From: Pseudorhodoferax sp. Leaf265
GTDB taxonomy: Bacteria; Pseudomonadota; Gammaproteobacteria; Burkholderiales; Burkholderiaceae_C
Assembly (NCBI RefSeq): GCF_001422365.1
Contig: NZ_LMMT01000017.1
Location: 1 to 64,000, forward strand
Length of the DNA stretch: 64,000 nucleotides
Reading direction: 5' to 3'
The notes under the pieces were generated by a model. The model searched no databases, was not told the DNA's origin, and saw only the letters and a list, made by a program, of their open reading frames with translations. The translations under genes and the position numbers were made by a program. Shown here piece by piece: positions 7,597-17,264 of the stretch. Each line of letters opens with the position of its first letter. Positions within the stretch are counted from its first letter, which is position 1.

Positions 7597-8412
7597 ATGC
7601 GCTCTCTGAAATCAAGCCGTGTCGCCATGGCCGTCGCTGTTGCCCTGGCAGCATCGGCCGCGAGTGCCGCTCCTGTCGCCAACTGGACCTACGAGGTGAC
7701 GAGCGCGTTCGACACGGCCCCCGCCGCCACGACGTTCGTGAACTCGGGGACGAATCCGGGCCCCGTCAATCCATCCACCGGCTACTGGACCAGCGCGAAC
7801 CTGCTGCAGTGGGGCCAGAACGACGGCAGCATCGCCACCGGCACCCGCAGCGGCCTGGAGATCACCAACTCTCCCTCCAACGGCCCGATCGCCACCAATG
7901 GCGCCTTCGTCCCGGCCAACAGCTACACCCACTACAACAACGCCGCACTGGGCGCCAACAGCTGGACGTTGAGCACGACCAAGATCGACTCGACGCTGAG
8001 CCTGTCTGCACCTGGTGTGGACAAGCTGTTCGAGACCTCCTACAGCGTGTACTTCACGGAAACGCCGAACCGCAACACCGGCTGCCCGTCCGCACCCGAA
8101 GCCAACCCCTGCAGCGACATCTTTGTGCTGGTGGGCGGCTTCGGCGAGTCGTTCACCTACGACGGCTACGAGTACAGCTTCCAGTTCATCTCCGACCCGG
8201 CGTTCACCGAGTTGAGCGATGCCCAGTGCGTCGCCGCTGGCTACCAGGCTGGCTGCTTCGGCTTCGCCACGCCAGAAGGCCAGGACTACACCGTGGACTT
8301 TGCGTTCCGCCTGGTCGCAACGGAAGTGCCCGAGCCTGCCACCCTCGCGCTGATCGGTGCGGGCCTGCTGGGCATGGCCGGTCTGCGTCGTCGCCAGCAA
8401 GGCAAGTGCTGA
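7597..8412 (+). CDS. PEP-CTERM sorting-domain protein
   Basis: A 271-residue exported protein with an N-terminal signal peptide (MRSLKSSRVAMAVAVALAAS, cleavage likely after ASAA). The Asn/Thr/Ser-rich middle has few hydrophobic stretches. The C-terminal tail has the complete sorting signal: VPEPATLAL, a hydrophobic helix, then the basic stop RRRQQ. Such proteins are processed by exosortase/EpsH and sent to the surface or extracellular matrix. ATG 7597 follows AAAGGA. The middle region has four Cys (GCPS, NPCSD, AQCV, AGCF) that could form disulfides. The matching exosortase is not in the window. Followed by a terminator. Confidence 0.88.
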   Translation: MRSLKSSRVAMAVAVALAASAASAAPVANWTYEVTSAFDTAPAATTFVNSGTNPGPVNPSTGYWTSANLLQWGQNDGSIATGTRSGLEITNSPSNGPIATNGAFVPANSYTHYNNAALGANSWTLSTTKIDSTLSLSAPGVDKLFETSYSVYFTETPNRNTGCPSAPEANPCSDIFVLVGGFGESFTYDGYEYSFQFISDPAFTELSDAQCVAAGYQAGCFGFATPEGQDYTVDFAFRLVATEVPEPATLALIGAGLLGMAGLRRRQQGKC

Positions 8413-8431
8413 GCACTCGGCGGCCTCAGCC

Positions 8432-8455
8432 AACCCCGCTTTGGCGGGGTTTTTT
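8432..8455 (+). terminator. Rho-independent terminator
   Basis: An 8-bp stem AACCCCGC/GCGGGGTT with a TTTG loop is followed by a run of T (8450-8456), 20 bases after the PEP-CTERM stop codon. Confidence 0.9.
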
Positions 8456-8552
8456 GTGTCCAGTGCTGGCATCGCGTCCATGCCACGCCACGGAGAAATG
8501 CGCGGCCTAGAATTCGGCGCAGCTCCGCACCCGCACCAACCAGGACGTCGCC

Positions 8553-8999
8553 ATGGCCCGCCACCTTCTTCGCAGTTGCACCATTGCCCTCGCCGCGCTG
8601 ACCGCCCTGTCGGCACAAGCGGCGAGCCCGCTCGACAGGCTCAAGAGCGCGGCCGGCGAACAGTTGGGCGCCGGCAGCAGCAGCGGCGCGGCCGGCATGC
8701 TGGGGGGCCTGGGTCTGCCCAGCATCGGCGGCGGCACGGCCAGCAACGCGGCGGGCGTGCTGCAGTACTGCATCGAGCGCAAGTACCTGGCCGGCGGCGC
8801 GGCCGGCATCAAGGACAAGTTGCTGGGCAAGATCGGCCTGGGCGGCGGCAAGGAAACGCAGGACAAGGGCTACCAGAGCGGCCTGTCCGGCATCCTGAGC
8901 GGCAGCGACGGCAAGTCTTTCGACATGGGCAAGATCCAGGACCAGCTCAAGGACAAGGCCTGCGAGTACGTGCTCGACAACGCCAAGTCGCTGATCTGA
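8553..8999 (+). CDS. DUF2501 (YjjA-like) secreted protein
   Basis: A 148-residue exported protein with a signal peptide (hydrophobic residues 8-20, cut near AQA-AS). It has a Gly/Ser-rich middle and the DUF2501 C-terminal pattern: GVLQYCIERKYL, IKDKLLGKIGLG, then a repeat-like GYQSGLSGILSG and KDKACEYVLDNAKSL. Two Cys (residues about 73 and 138) are conserved in the family as I recall it. Function unknown; E. coli YjjA is periplasmic. Own transcription unit, convergent with the YqaA-like gene 7 bases downstream. Confidence 0.8.
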   Translation: MARHLLRSCTIALAALTALSAQAASPLDRLKSAAGEQLGAGSSSGAAGMLGGLGLPSIGGGTASNAAGVLQYCIERKYLAGGAAGIKDKLLGKIGLGGGKETQDKGYQSGLSGILSGSDGKSFDMGKIQDQLKDKACEYVLDNAKSLI

Positions 9000-9006
9000 C
9001 CAGGCC

Positions 9007-9486
9007 TCAGTGCCAGACCCCGGGGAACGCCCAGACCAGCGACCCCGTCATGAGCAGGTAGCGCAGGAACTTGCCGATGGCCATGTAGAAGAGGCAGGGC
9101 CAGAACGGCAGCCGCAGCCAGCCCGCCACCGCGCACAGCGGGTCGCCCACCGCGGGCAGCCATGCCAGCAGGCAGGCCTTCGGCCCCAGCTTCTTCAGCC
9201 AGCCCAGCACCCGCACGTGGTGCGAGGAATGGCTGTAACGGTCGGCCACCTTGTGGGCGCCGTAGCCCAACCACCAGTCCACCGCACCGCCCAGCGTGTT
9301 GCCCACGGTGGCCACGACAATGGCCGGCCAGAACATCTCCGGGTTGAGCTTGACCAGGCCGAACACCACGGGTTCGGAGCCCAGCGGCAGCAGCGTCGCC
9401 GAGATGAAGGACACGACGAACACCGTGCTCAGGCCGAACTCGGGCAGCGCCAGCGCACTCAGCAATTGGTTCAGCCAGGCTTCCAT
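9007..9486 (-). CDS. YqaA/DedA-like membrane protein
   Basis: A 159-residue inner-membrane protein with about four membrane segments. Family marks are FISATLLPLGSEPVV near residue 28, the re-entrant-type GNTLGGAVDWWLG, and AWLPAVGDPLCAVAGWLRLP. YqaA proteins are short relatives of the DedA/SNARE-associated group implicated in lipid or proton-driven transport. ATG 9486 is chosen over an in-frame start 15 codons earlier because the family begins there. Monocistronic and convergent with DUF2501. Confidence 0.82.
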   Translation of the reverse strand: MEAWLNQLLSALALPEFGLSTVFVVSFISATLLPLGSEPVVFGLVKLNPEMFWPAIVVATVGNTLGGAVDWWLGYGAHKVADRYSHSSHHVRVLGWLKKLGPKACLLAWLPAVGDPLCAVAGWLRLPFWPCLFYMAIGKFLRYLLMTGSLVWAFPGVWH

Positions 9487-9606
9487 GAGCGGGCCAGTAT
9501 AGGGGCCGCCTCCGGCCCGCCATGTAGGCAAGCAGCCGTTTCAATTGCTGAAATTTGAGGCAGCTAGAATCCCTCCCCCGCCTCCGACCCTCCCCCGCAC
9601 CCCAGC

Positions 9607-10644
9607 ATGCAGATCGGCCAGTTCACTTTGGCGAACAACGTGTTTGCCGCCCCCATGGCCGGGGTGACGGACCGCCCGTTCCGCCAGCTGTGCAAGCAGC
9701 TGGGGGCGGGTTACGCGGTCAGCGAGATGGTGACCTCGCGGCGCGACCTGTGGACTTCGCTGAAGACCTCGCGCCGCGCCGACCATACCGGCGAGGTGGC
9801 ACCGATCGCCGTGCAGATCGCCGGCACCGATCCCGAGACGATGGCCGAGGCGGCCGCCTACAACCTGGAGCGCGGCGCCCAGATCATCGACATCAACATG
9901 GGTTGCCCGGCCAAGAAGGTCTGCAACAAGTGGGCCGGCTCGGCATTGATGCAGAACGAGGCGCTGGCCGTGTCCATCGCCGAGGCCGTGGTGGCCGTCT
10001 GCGCACCGCAGAACGTGCCGGTCACGCTCAAGATGCGCACGGGCTGGTGCGCCGAGCAGCGCAACGCCGTGGTGCTGGCGCGCGCCTTCGAAGGCGTGGG
10101 TATCCAGATGCTGACCGTGCACGGCCGCACACGCGAGCAGGGCTACAGCGGTCACGCCGAGTACGACACCATCGCCGCCGTGAAGGCCGCCGTGCGCGTG
10201 CCGGTGGTGGCCAATGGCGACATCACCACGCCGCAGCAGGCGCGCGCGGTGCTGGCCGCCACGGGCGCGGACGCCGTCATGATCGGCCGCGCGGCCCAGG
10301 GCCGGCCCTGGATCTTCCGCGAGGTCGTGCATTTCCTGGCGACGGGCGAACACCTGGCGCCGCCGCTCGTGGCCGAGGTCCGGCGCCTGCTGCTGGACCA
10401 CCTGGCCGAGCATTACGCCCTGTACGGTGAGTACACCGGCGTGCGCTCGGCGCGCAAGCACATCGGCTGGTACGTGCGCCAGTTGCCGGGCGGCGAGGCG
10501 TTCCGTCAGCGCATGAACCGGCTGGAGACGCCGGCCGAACAACTGGCCGCCGTGGCCGAATTCATGGACGAGATGGGCAGCCTTCAGGAGCGCATGCCCG
10601 CCACCGTGACCAGCGAAGAACTTCTGGAGGAGAGCGCAGCGTGA
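9607..10644 (+). CDS. dusB: tRNA-dihydrouridine synthase B
   Basis: A 345-residue flavoenzyme that reduces uridine to dihydrouridine in the tRNA D loop. Visible marks: MAGVTDRPFR at the FMN-binding N-terminus, INMGCPAKKV with the catalytic Cys, a phosphate-binding TVHGRTREQGYSG, and VVANGDITT then GADAVMIGRAAQGRPWIF at the C-terminal end of the barrel. It overlaps fis by 4 bases, the classical dusB-fis operon, in which dusB expression sets the leader for fis. No strong ribosome site precedes ATG 9607. Confidence 0.97.
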   Translation: MQIGQFTLANNVFAAPMAGVTDRPFRQLCKQLGAGYAVSEMVTSRRDLWTSLKTSRRADHTGEVAPIAVQIAGTDPETMAEAAAYNLERGAQIIDINMGCPAKKVCNKWAGSALMQNEALAVSIAEAVVAVCAPQNVPVTLKMRTGWCAEQRNAVVLARAFEGVGIQMLTVHGRTREQGYSGHAEYDTIAAVKAAVRVPVVANGDITTPQQARAVLAATGADAVMIGRAAQGRPWIFREVVHFLATGEHLAPPLVAEVRRLLLDHLAEHYALYGEYTGVRSARKHIGWYVRQLPGGEAFRQRMNRLETPAEQLAAVAEFMDEMGSLQERMPATVTSEELLEESAA

Positions 10645-10877
10645 GCAAGAAAAGTATCGAAGAGTGCGTGCGCAGCAGCCTGGAAACCTACCTGAAGGAC
10701 CTGCACGGGATCGAGCCGGGCGGGGTCTACGACATGATGATCCGCGCCGTCGAGAGGCCCATGCTGGAGGTCGTCATGCAGCACGCCGAGAACAACCAGT
10801 CGCGCGCGGCCGAGTGGCTGGGCCTGAACCGCAACACGCTGCGCAAGAAGCTGGTCGACCACAAGCTCATCAAGTGA
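10641..10877 (+). CDS. fis: DNA-binding protein Fis
   Basis: A 78-residue Fis-family protein. The last 50 residues carry the four-helix core with the helix-turn-helix NNQSRAAEWLGLNRNTLRKKL. The N-terminal beta-arm is short, as in betaproteobacterial members (enterobacterial Fis has 98 residues). Fis bends DNA and tunes rRNA and growth-phase genes. GTG 10641 overlaps the dusB stop. purH follows after 38 bases, probably in the same transcript. Confidence 0.95.
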   Translation: MSKKSIEECVRSSLETYLKDLHGIEPGGVYDMMIRAVERPMLEVVMQHAENNQSRAAEWLGLNRNTLRKKLVDHKLIK

Positions 10878-10915
10878 GCCAGCCCCCCATTCCTTAGCTT
10901 TATTCCTCCGATCCG

Positions 10916-12520
<1,605 letters not shown>

Positions 12521-12540
12521 GCCGCGGTTTCGCCCAACAA

Positions 12541-12567
12541 AAAGCCCGCTCTCGCAGCGGGCTTTTT
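12541..12567 (+). terminator. Rho-independent terminator after purH
   Basis: A 10-bp stem AAAGCCCGCT/AGCGGGCTTT (12541-12550 with 12556-12565) closes a CTCGC loop and is flanked by A and T runs on either side. It may act in both directions, also serving the convergent envelope-protein gene whose stop is at 12582. Confidence 0.92.
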
Positions 12568-12581
12568 TGTGGGCGCAGACT

Positions 12582-13304
12582 TCAGCGCCAGTGGTGCGGG
12601 CGCCCGTAGTAGTAACGCGGGGGCGGGCCGTAGTGCCGGTGCGACAGGTTGGCGCCGATCACGCCCAGGCCAATGCCGATGGCCAGCGGTGCCACGTAGG
12701 AGGGTGGGCTGTAGACCGGTGCCGATTCATAGACCGTGGTCACCGGCTCGCTCTGGTAGACCGTCGCCGGCTGCACATAGGTCGTGCTCGAGATGATGCG
12801 GGCCGGCGCACGCACCGGGGCCTGCTGCACCGGCGGCACGCTGCCGATGGGCGTGACCTGCAGCGGCACGGTCGGGCCCGGATCGTTGGCCATCTGCACC
12901 TGGTAGCGCCGGCCTGCGTACTCGTAGACCACGTCGTAGTACGAGGTCTGGTTCTGGTAGAAGGTCTGCGTGCTGCAGTTCTGCACGGTGCGGACCTGGT
13001 CGGGCTGCTGGCCCTCCACCTGGTTGCCGAGCACCGCACCGCCCAGGGCGCCAAAAGCCGTTGCCGCCACCTGGCCGCTGCCGCCACCGAAGGCACTGCC
13101 GAGCAGACCACCGGCGATGGCGCCGACAACGGCGCCGGCGCCGGAGGGCTGCGAAGCCGTGACGACCTGCTGGTTGTTGCAGACCAGGCGCGGCACGGCC
13201 ACCTGCTGCATCACTGGCGTGGCCGAAATCACCGTGCCGTATTCCTGGGCCAGCACCGAGGCGCTCAGCAGGCTGGCGCCGGCAAGAAGCAAAAGCTTTT
13301 TCAT
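12582..13304 (-). CDS. Glycine-zipper envelope protein
   Basis: A 240-residue exported protein with a clean signal peptide (MKKLLLLAGASLLSASVLAQ). Next come short conserved segments around two Cys (VCNNQQVV and VQNCST), flanking a glycine-zipper 2TM region (AVVGAIAGGLLGSAFGGG, then AFGALGGAVLGNQVEG). A Pro/Val/Tyr-rich tail follows. This is the Rick_17kDa_Anti/surface-antigen type of fold thought to sit in the outer membrane or periplasm. No lipobox Cys is present. The C-terminus ends in a His/Arg/Tyr-rich stretch (HRHYGPPPRYYYGRPHHW) that may bind metal or polyanions. ATG 13304 has AAGGAT upstream. Confidence 0.75.
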   Translation of the reverse strand: MKKLLLLAGASLLSASVLAQEYGTVISATPVMQQVAVPRLVCNNQQVVTASQPSGAGAVVGAIAGGLLGSAFGGGSGQVAATAFGALGGAVLGNQVEGQQPDQVRTVQNCSTQTFYQNQTSYYDVVYEYAGRRYQVQMANDPGPTVPLQVTPIGSVPPVQQAPVRAPARIISSTTYVQPATVYQSEPVTTVYESAPVYSPPSYVAPLAIGIGLGVIGANLSHRHYGPPPRYYYGRPHHWR

Positions 13305-13396
13305 GGTGATCCTTACGACCTGTCGGCCTGCCAAAAGTTTAGGCCTTTACACAGGCTTTTCAACGCCCGGGCAGCGCCGGGCGTTGACGGCGGTGA

Positions 13397-14698
13397 TCAG
13401 CCGCGCGCCAGCAGGCGGAACACGGCGCGCGCCGCATCCACCGTCTGCGCGATGTCGTCGTCGCTGTGGGCCGCGCTGACGAAGCCGGCTTCGTACAGGG
13501 CCGGTGCGATGTACACACCGCGCTCCAGCAGGCCATGAAACAGTGTGTTGAAGCGTGCGCCATCGGTGGTCATGACGGTGCGGTAGTTCTGCGGCAGCGC
13601 GTCCAGCAGGAAGAAGCCGAACATGCCGCCCTCGCTGTCGCCGCTGAAGGGCACGCCCTCGTCGGCCGCGGCCTGGCGCAGGCCGGCCACCAGGGCTTGC
13701 GTGCGCCGGGCCAGCGCATCGTAGAAGCCCGGCTTGCCGATCTCGTGCAAGGTGGCCAGGCCGCAGGCCGTGGCCACGGGGTTGCCCGACAGCGTGCCGG
13801 CCTGGTAGACCGGGCCCAGCGGCGCCAGCTGTTCCATGACGGCGCGGCGCCCGCCGAAGGCCGCCAGCGGCATGCCTCCGCCGATGACCTTGCCCAGCAC
13901 CGTGATGTCGGGCGCGAAGCCCGGGATCTCACGTGCATAGACGCTCTGGGCCCCGCCCAGCGCCACGCGGAAACCTGTCATGACCTCGTCGAACACGAAC
14001 AGCGCGCCGTGCTGCGTGCACAGTTCGCGGCAGCGCCGGATGAAGGGCACGCTGGCGCGCACGAAGTTCATGTTGCCCGCGATCGGCTCGATCATGAGGC
14101 AGGCCAGCGCCGCGCCATGCTCGGCAAAGGCCTGCTCCAGGCCCGCGAGGTCGTTGTACTCGAGCACCAGCGTGTCCTGCACCACCTCGGGCGGCACGCC
14201 GGCGCTGGTCGGGTTGCCGAAGGTCGCCAGGCCCGAGCCGGCCTTGACCAGCAGCGCATCGGCATGGCCGTGGTAGCAGCCCTCGAACTTGATGATCTTC
14301 TTGCGGCCGGTGGCGCCGCGCGCCAGCCGGATCGCGCTCATCGCGGCCTCGGTGCCCGAGCTGACCAGGCGCACCATGTCCATGGACGGCAGGTGCGCGA
14401 GGATGGCCTCGGCCAATTCGATCTCGCGCTCGGTCGGCGCGCCGAACGAGAAGCCCTGCACGGCAGCCTCCTGCACCGCGGCCAGCACGGCCGGGTGGCC
14501 GTGGCCCAGGATCATCGGGCCCCAGGAGCCGATGTAGTCGATGTAGCGCTGGTCTTCGGCATCCCAGAAATAGGCGCCCTGGGCGCGCTGTACGAAACGC
14601 GGCACGCCGCCCACGGCGCGGAAGGCGCGCACAGGGGAATTCACGCCGCCGGGGATCACGCGCTGCGCGCGTGCGAACAGTTCTTCGTTGGTGCTCAT
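13397..14698 (-). CDS. hemL: Glutamate-1-semialdehyde 2,1-aminomutase
   Basis: A 433-residue PLP enzyme that converts glutamate-1-semialdehyde to 5-aminolevulinate for heme synthesis. Marks: [11 protein letters not shown] at the N-terminus, [15 protein letters not shown], the cofactor Asp in FDEVMTGFR and the Schiff-base Lys in [11 protein letters not shown]. Length and start (ATG 14698) match the family. It lies 5 bases downstream of thiD on the same strand, so the two are co-transcribed. A much longer open frame runs through the start but is only GC-driven read-through over thiD in another frame. Confidence 0.97.
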   Translation of the reverse strand: MSTNEELFARAQRVIPGGVNSPVRAFRAVGGVPRFVQRAQGAYFWDAEDQRYIDYIGSWGPMILGHGHPAVLAAVQEAAVQGFSFGAPTEREIELAEAILAHLPSMDMVRLVSSGTEAAMSAIRLARGATGRKKIIKFEGCYHGHADALLVKAGSGLATFGNPTSAGVPPEVVQDTLVLEYNDLAGLEQAFAEHGAALACLMIEPIAGNMNFVRASVPFIRRCRELCTQHGALFVFDEVMTGFRVALGGAQSVYAREIPGFAPDITVLGKVIGGGMPLAAFGGRRAVMEQLAPLGPVYQAGTLSGNPVATACGLATLHEIGKPGFYDALARRTQALVAGLRQAAADEGVPFSGDSEGGMFGFFLLDALPQNYRTVMTTDGARFNTLFHGLLERGVYIAPALYEAGFVSAAHSDDDIAQTVDAARAVFRLLARG

Positions 14699-14703
14699 GG
14701 TGG

Positions 14704-15633
14704 TCAGTGGCGCACGGCGCCTGCGTCGTTGTCGGCCTCGGGCGGCTCTTCGCCCTGCGCCTCTTCCTCGCCCTCTTCGGGCTGGGCCCAGAACATGCGG
14801 TCCGGCAGCACATGGCCCATGCCGGGGCGGAAGCCGCCATCCAGGCTCTGGTCCAGGTAGGTCAGCGCCTCGACCACGGCCTCGTTGAGTTCGGAGCCGC
14901 TGGCCAGCAACGCGGCCAGGGCCGCCGCCAGCGTGTCGCCGGCCCCCGTGAACTGGGCCTCGAAGAGTTCGAAGCGCGCATTCGCAAGCACGGTCTGCGG
15001 CGTCGCCAGCACGTTGTCCACGTGCTGGTCGGGCAGCAGGATGCCGGTCACCAGCGTGTAGGGCGCGCCCTTGTCGGCCGCGGCCTTGGCGATGTCGCGC
15101 GGCGAGGGGCTGCGCTGGCTGCTCCAGTCCGGCAGCAGCCAGCGCCACAGCGTGCTGTGGTTGCCCACCAGCACCGTGGTCTGCGGCAGCATCAGTTCCT
15201 GGAACGCGTCCAGGTAGGCGTCGATCTGGTCCTCGTCCCACCACGACAGGTTGGGCATGTAGGCCACCACCGGCAGGTCGGCGTAGTCGGCCGTGAGCTC
15301 GGCGATGGCCGAGAGGTTCTCGGGGCTGCCGACGAAGCCGACCTTGATGACCTGCACCGCCATGTCCTCGAGCACGGCGCGGGCCTGCTCGGTCACGGCC
15401 TCCTCGTCGAAGGCGAAGTGCTCGAAGATCTCGGCGCTGTCGCGCGCATAGGTGCCCGTCACCACCGGCAGCGCGTGCGCGCCCACCGATGCGATGGCCA
15501 CGGCATCGGCCGACAAGCCGCCCGCGCCACTCGGGTCGTTCGCATTGAAGACCAGCACGCAGGCCGGCCCGGCGTCCTCGTCCGTGTCGGACAGCTCGGG
15601 CTCGGAACCAGGGGATGCGGCGGAGTCGGTCAT
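14704..15633 (-). CDS. thiD: Hydroxymethylpyrimidine / phosphomethylpyrimidine kinase
   Basis: A 309-residue ribokinase-fold kinase phosphorylating HMP and HMP-P in thiamine synthesis. Signatures: [23 protein letters not shown] at the substrate pocket, a VGNHSTLW segment, and the anion-hole [14 protein letters not shown]. It is longer than typical ThiD because of an acidic N-terminal leader (residues 1-25) and an acidic Glu/Asp-rich tail of about 30 residues. It sits directly upstream of hemL, as in many Burkholderiales, divergent from rubredoxin. Confidence 0.9.
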   Translation of the reverse strand: MTDSAASPGSEPELSDTDEDAGPACVLVFNANDPSGAGGLSADAVAIASVGAHALPVVTGTYARDSAEIFEHFAFDEEAVTEQARAVLEDMAVQVIKVGFVGSPENLSAIAELTADYADLPVVAYMPNLSWWDEDQIDAYLDAFQELMLPQTTVLVGNHSTLWRWLLPDWSSQRSPSPRDIAKAAADKGAPYTLVTGILLPDQHVDNVLATPQTVLANARFELFEAQFTGAGDTLAAALAALLASGSELNEAVVEALTYLDQSLDGGFRPGMGHVLPDRMFWAQPEEGEEEAQGEEPPEADNDAGAVRH

Positions 15634-15754
15634 GCGGATGGGCGGTCTTGGAAGGGGGTGGAGCGGCGTGCGCTGGAGCCTTTGCCACCGGGCATTGCGC
15701 CCGGGACGCCTCTATACAATCGCCGGCATTCTATTGGAACGCCCCCCGAACACT

Positions 15755-15928
15755 GTGACCGACCCTAAAACCTGGATGTGCCTGATCTGCGGCTGGATTT
15801 ACGACGAAGCGGCAGGCGCGCCGGACGATGGCATTGCGCCCGGCACCCTGTGGGCCGATGTCCCGATGAACTGGACCTGCCCCGAGTGCGGCGCGCGCAA
15901 GGAAGACTTCGAGATGGTCCAGATCTGA
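15755..15928 (+). CDS. Rubredoxin
   Basis: A 57-residue one-iron electron carrier with the four Cys ligands as CLIC near residue 9 and CPEC near residue 42. The rubredoxin core GWIYDEAAGAPDDGIAPGT and DVPMNWTCPECG lies between. GTG 15755 gives exactly the family length. It is followed 25 bases later by pilG, an arrangement seen often in betaproteobacteria, though a functional link to twitching is not established. Probably cytoplasmic. Confidence 0.95.
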   Translation: MTDPKTWMCLICGWIYDEAAGAPDDGIAPGTLWADVPMNWTCPECGARKEDFEMVQI

Positions 15929-15953
15929 GCGCCAGCCCAGAAACCGAAACACC

Positions 15954-16343
15954 ATGACGGCCACCACCCCCAGCCTGCGCGTGATGGTGGTCGATGACAG
16001 CGCCACCATCCGCCGCAGCGCCGAAATCTTCCTCAAGCAGGGCGGCCACGAGGTCCTGCTGGCCGAAGACGGCTTCGACGCGCTCGCCAAGGTCAACGAC
16101 CACGCGCCGCAGCTGGTCTTCTGCGACATCCTGATGCCCAAGCTCGATGGCTACCAGACCTGCGCCATCATCAAGCGCAACGCGCGCTTCGCGGACATCC
16201 CGGTGGTCATGCTGTCGTCCAAGGACAGCGTGTTCGACAAGGTACGCGGCCGCATGGTCGGCGCGCTCGACCACCTGACCAAGCCCTTCACCAAGGACCA
16301 GCTGCTGCAGGCCGTGCTGCAGTACGGGCGCGCAGGCGCGTGA
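15954..16343 (+). CDS. pilG: Twitching-motility response regulator PilG
   Basis: A 129-residue single-domain CheY-type regulator. The acidic pair is in VMVVDDSATIRR, the phospho-acceptor Asp in VFCDILMPKLDGYQ, the switch Ser in VVMLSSKDSVFDK and the conserved Lys in HLTKPFTKDQ. The SSKDSVFDK-x-RGRMVG stretch is characteristic of PilG rather than CheY. PilG is phosphorylated by ChpA and drives type IV pilus extension. First gene of an overlapping operon (GTGA with pilI). Confidence 0.9.
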   Translation: MTATTPSLRVMVVDDSATIRRSAEIFLKQGGHEVLLAEDGFDALAKVNDHAPQLVFCDILMPKLDGYQTCAIIKRNARFADIPVVMLSSKDSVFDKVRGRMVGALDHLTKPFTKDQLLQAVLQYGRAGA

Positions 16344-16837
16344 CCCCACCCGACACCGGCAGCGCGATGGCTGCGCACGACACCGCCTCCGCTCTGCCGC
16401 CCGCGCACTGGCTGGCCGTGCAGGCCGGCGGCCAGCGCTGCCTCGTGCCACTGGCCCAGGCCGGCGAGATCTTTCCGTGGACCGCCGTGCAGCCCACGCC
16501 CTACACGCGGGCCTGGTTCCTGGGCGTGGCCAACCTGCGCGGCGAGCTTTGCGGCGTGGTCGACCTGGGGCGGTTCCTGCACGGCGGTCAAGAGGCCGCG
16601 GCGCCCGACCCCAAGCTGCTGGGCTTTCACCCCGCCATCGGCCTGAACTGCGCCCTGCGCGTCGACCGGCTGCTGGGCCTGCGCACGGCCGAGGACTTTG
16701 TGCCCGCGGCAGCCGATGCCCCGCGCGCGCAGCCCTGGCTCGGCCCGCTGCACACCGATGCCGACGGCCTGGCCTGGCAGACCCTGGATCTGCAAGCGCT
16801 GGCACGGGCGCCTGCCTTCCTGGCCATCGATGCCTGA
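16340..16837 (+). CDS. pilI: CheW-like adaptor PilI
   Basis: A 165-residue CheW-domain protein. CheW proteins couple receptors to the histidine kinase. Conserved features: an N-terminal strand LAVQAGGQRCLVPLAQAGEIF, the FLGVANLRGELCGVVDLGRFL segment matching the CheW core, and a second subdomain with LNCALRVDRLLGLR. The GTG start overlaps the pilG stop, and the stop overlaps the next gene by 8 bases, implying coupled translation. Assignment as PilI is from position between pilG and a ChpA-type kinase. Confidence 0.85.
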   Translation: MTPPDTGSAMAAHDTASALPPAHWLAVQAGGQRCLVPLAQAGEIFPWTAVQPTPYTRAWFLGVANLRGELCGVVDLGRFLHGGQEAAAPDPKLLGFHPAIGLNCALRVDRLLGLRTAEDFVPAAADAPRAQPWLGPLHTDADGLAWQTLDLQALARAPAFLAIDA

Positions 16838-17264
16838 GCACGCTGCGGCCGGCCTGCACGGCGCCATCGGCGCCATGAACACGCTGCGCGTGCAGATCCA
16901 GGACGCGGCCAAGCGCATCAAGCGCCTGGGCGAATCGGCCCAGCAGATGGGCGAACTCGCGGTCCTGGCCGCCGACCTTGCCGAGCAGGCCCAGGTGTTG
17001 GCGCTGAATGTCGCCATCCAGGCCGCGCCGGCCAACGCGTCCGGCCAGGGCCTGGCGACGGTGGCCGGCGAGGCACAGCGCCTGGCGGTGCGCTCGGCCG
17101 ACGCCGCCAGGCTGGTCGCCGGGCTCGTGCAGGCCCTGCAGTCCGACACGCACGATGCGGCGGCTTCCATGGAGCGCGCCACCCAGGGCGTGGTGGCCGG
17201 TGCGCGGCTGCTCGACCGCCTGGCCGCGTCCTCCCCCGTGCCCAGTCCGACAGAACCGACGTGA
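16830..17264 (+). CDS. Miniature soluble PilJ/MCP-like protein (144 aa)
   Basis: The position between pilI and chpA is normally occupied by PilJ, a large membrane chemoreceptor of several hundred residues. Here the frame encodes only 144 residues with no signal, membrane span or sensor domain. The middle resembles the tip of an MCP signalling hairpin: AEQAQVLALNVAIQAA corresponds to the usual Q(T)N-x-LALNAAI(E/Q)A, followed by LATVAGEAQRLAVRSADAARL and SMERATQG. Key tip residues are degenerate. Start ATG 16830 overlaps pilI; the stop overlaps the chpA GTG. It may be a docking scaffold, or a relic kept by translational coupling. Confidence 0.7.
   Translation: MPEHAAAGLHGAIGAMNTLRVQIQDAAKRIKRLGESAQQMGELAVLAADLAEQAQVLALNVAIQAAPANASGQGLATVAGEAQRLAVRSADAARLVAGLVQALQSDTHDAAASMERATQGVVAGARLLDRLAASSPVPSPTEPT

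Noticed and set aside
13397-15688. Single minus-strand protein covering both hemL and thiD
   Set aside because: The upstream part is out of frame with thiD and reads as low-complexity; hemL has its own ATG at 14698 with full family length.
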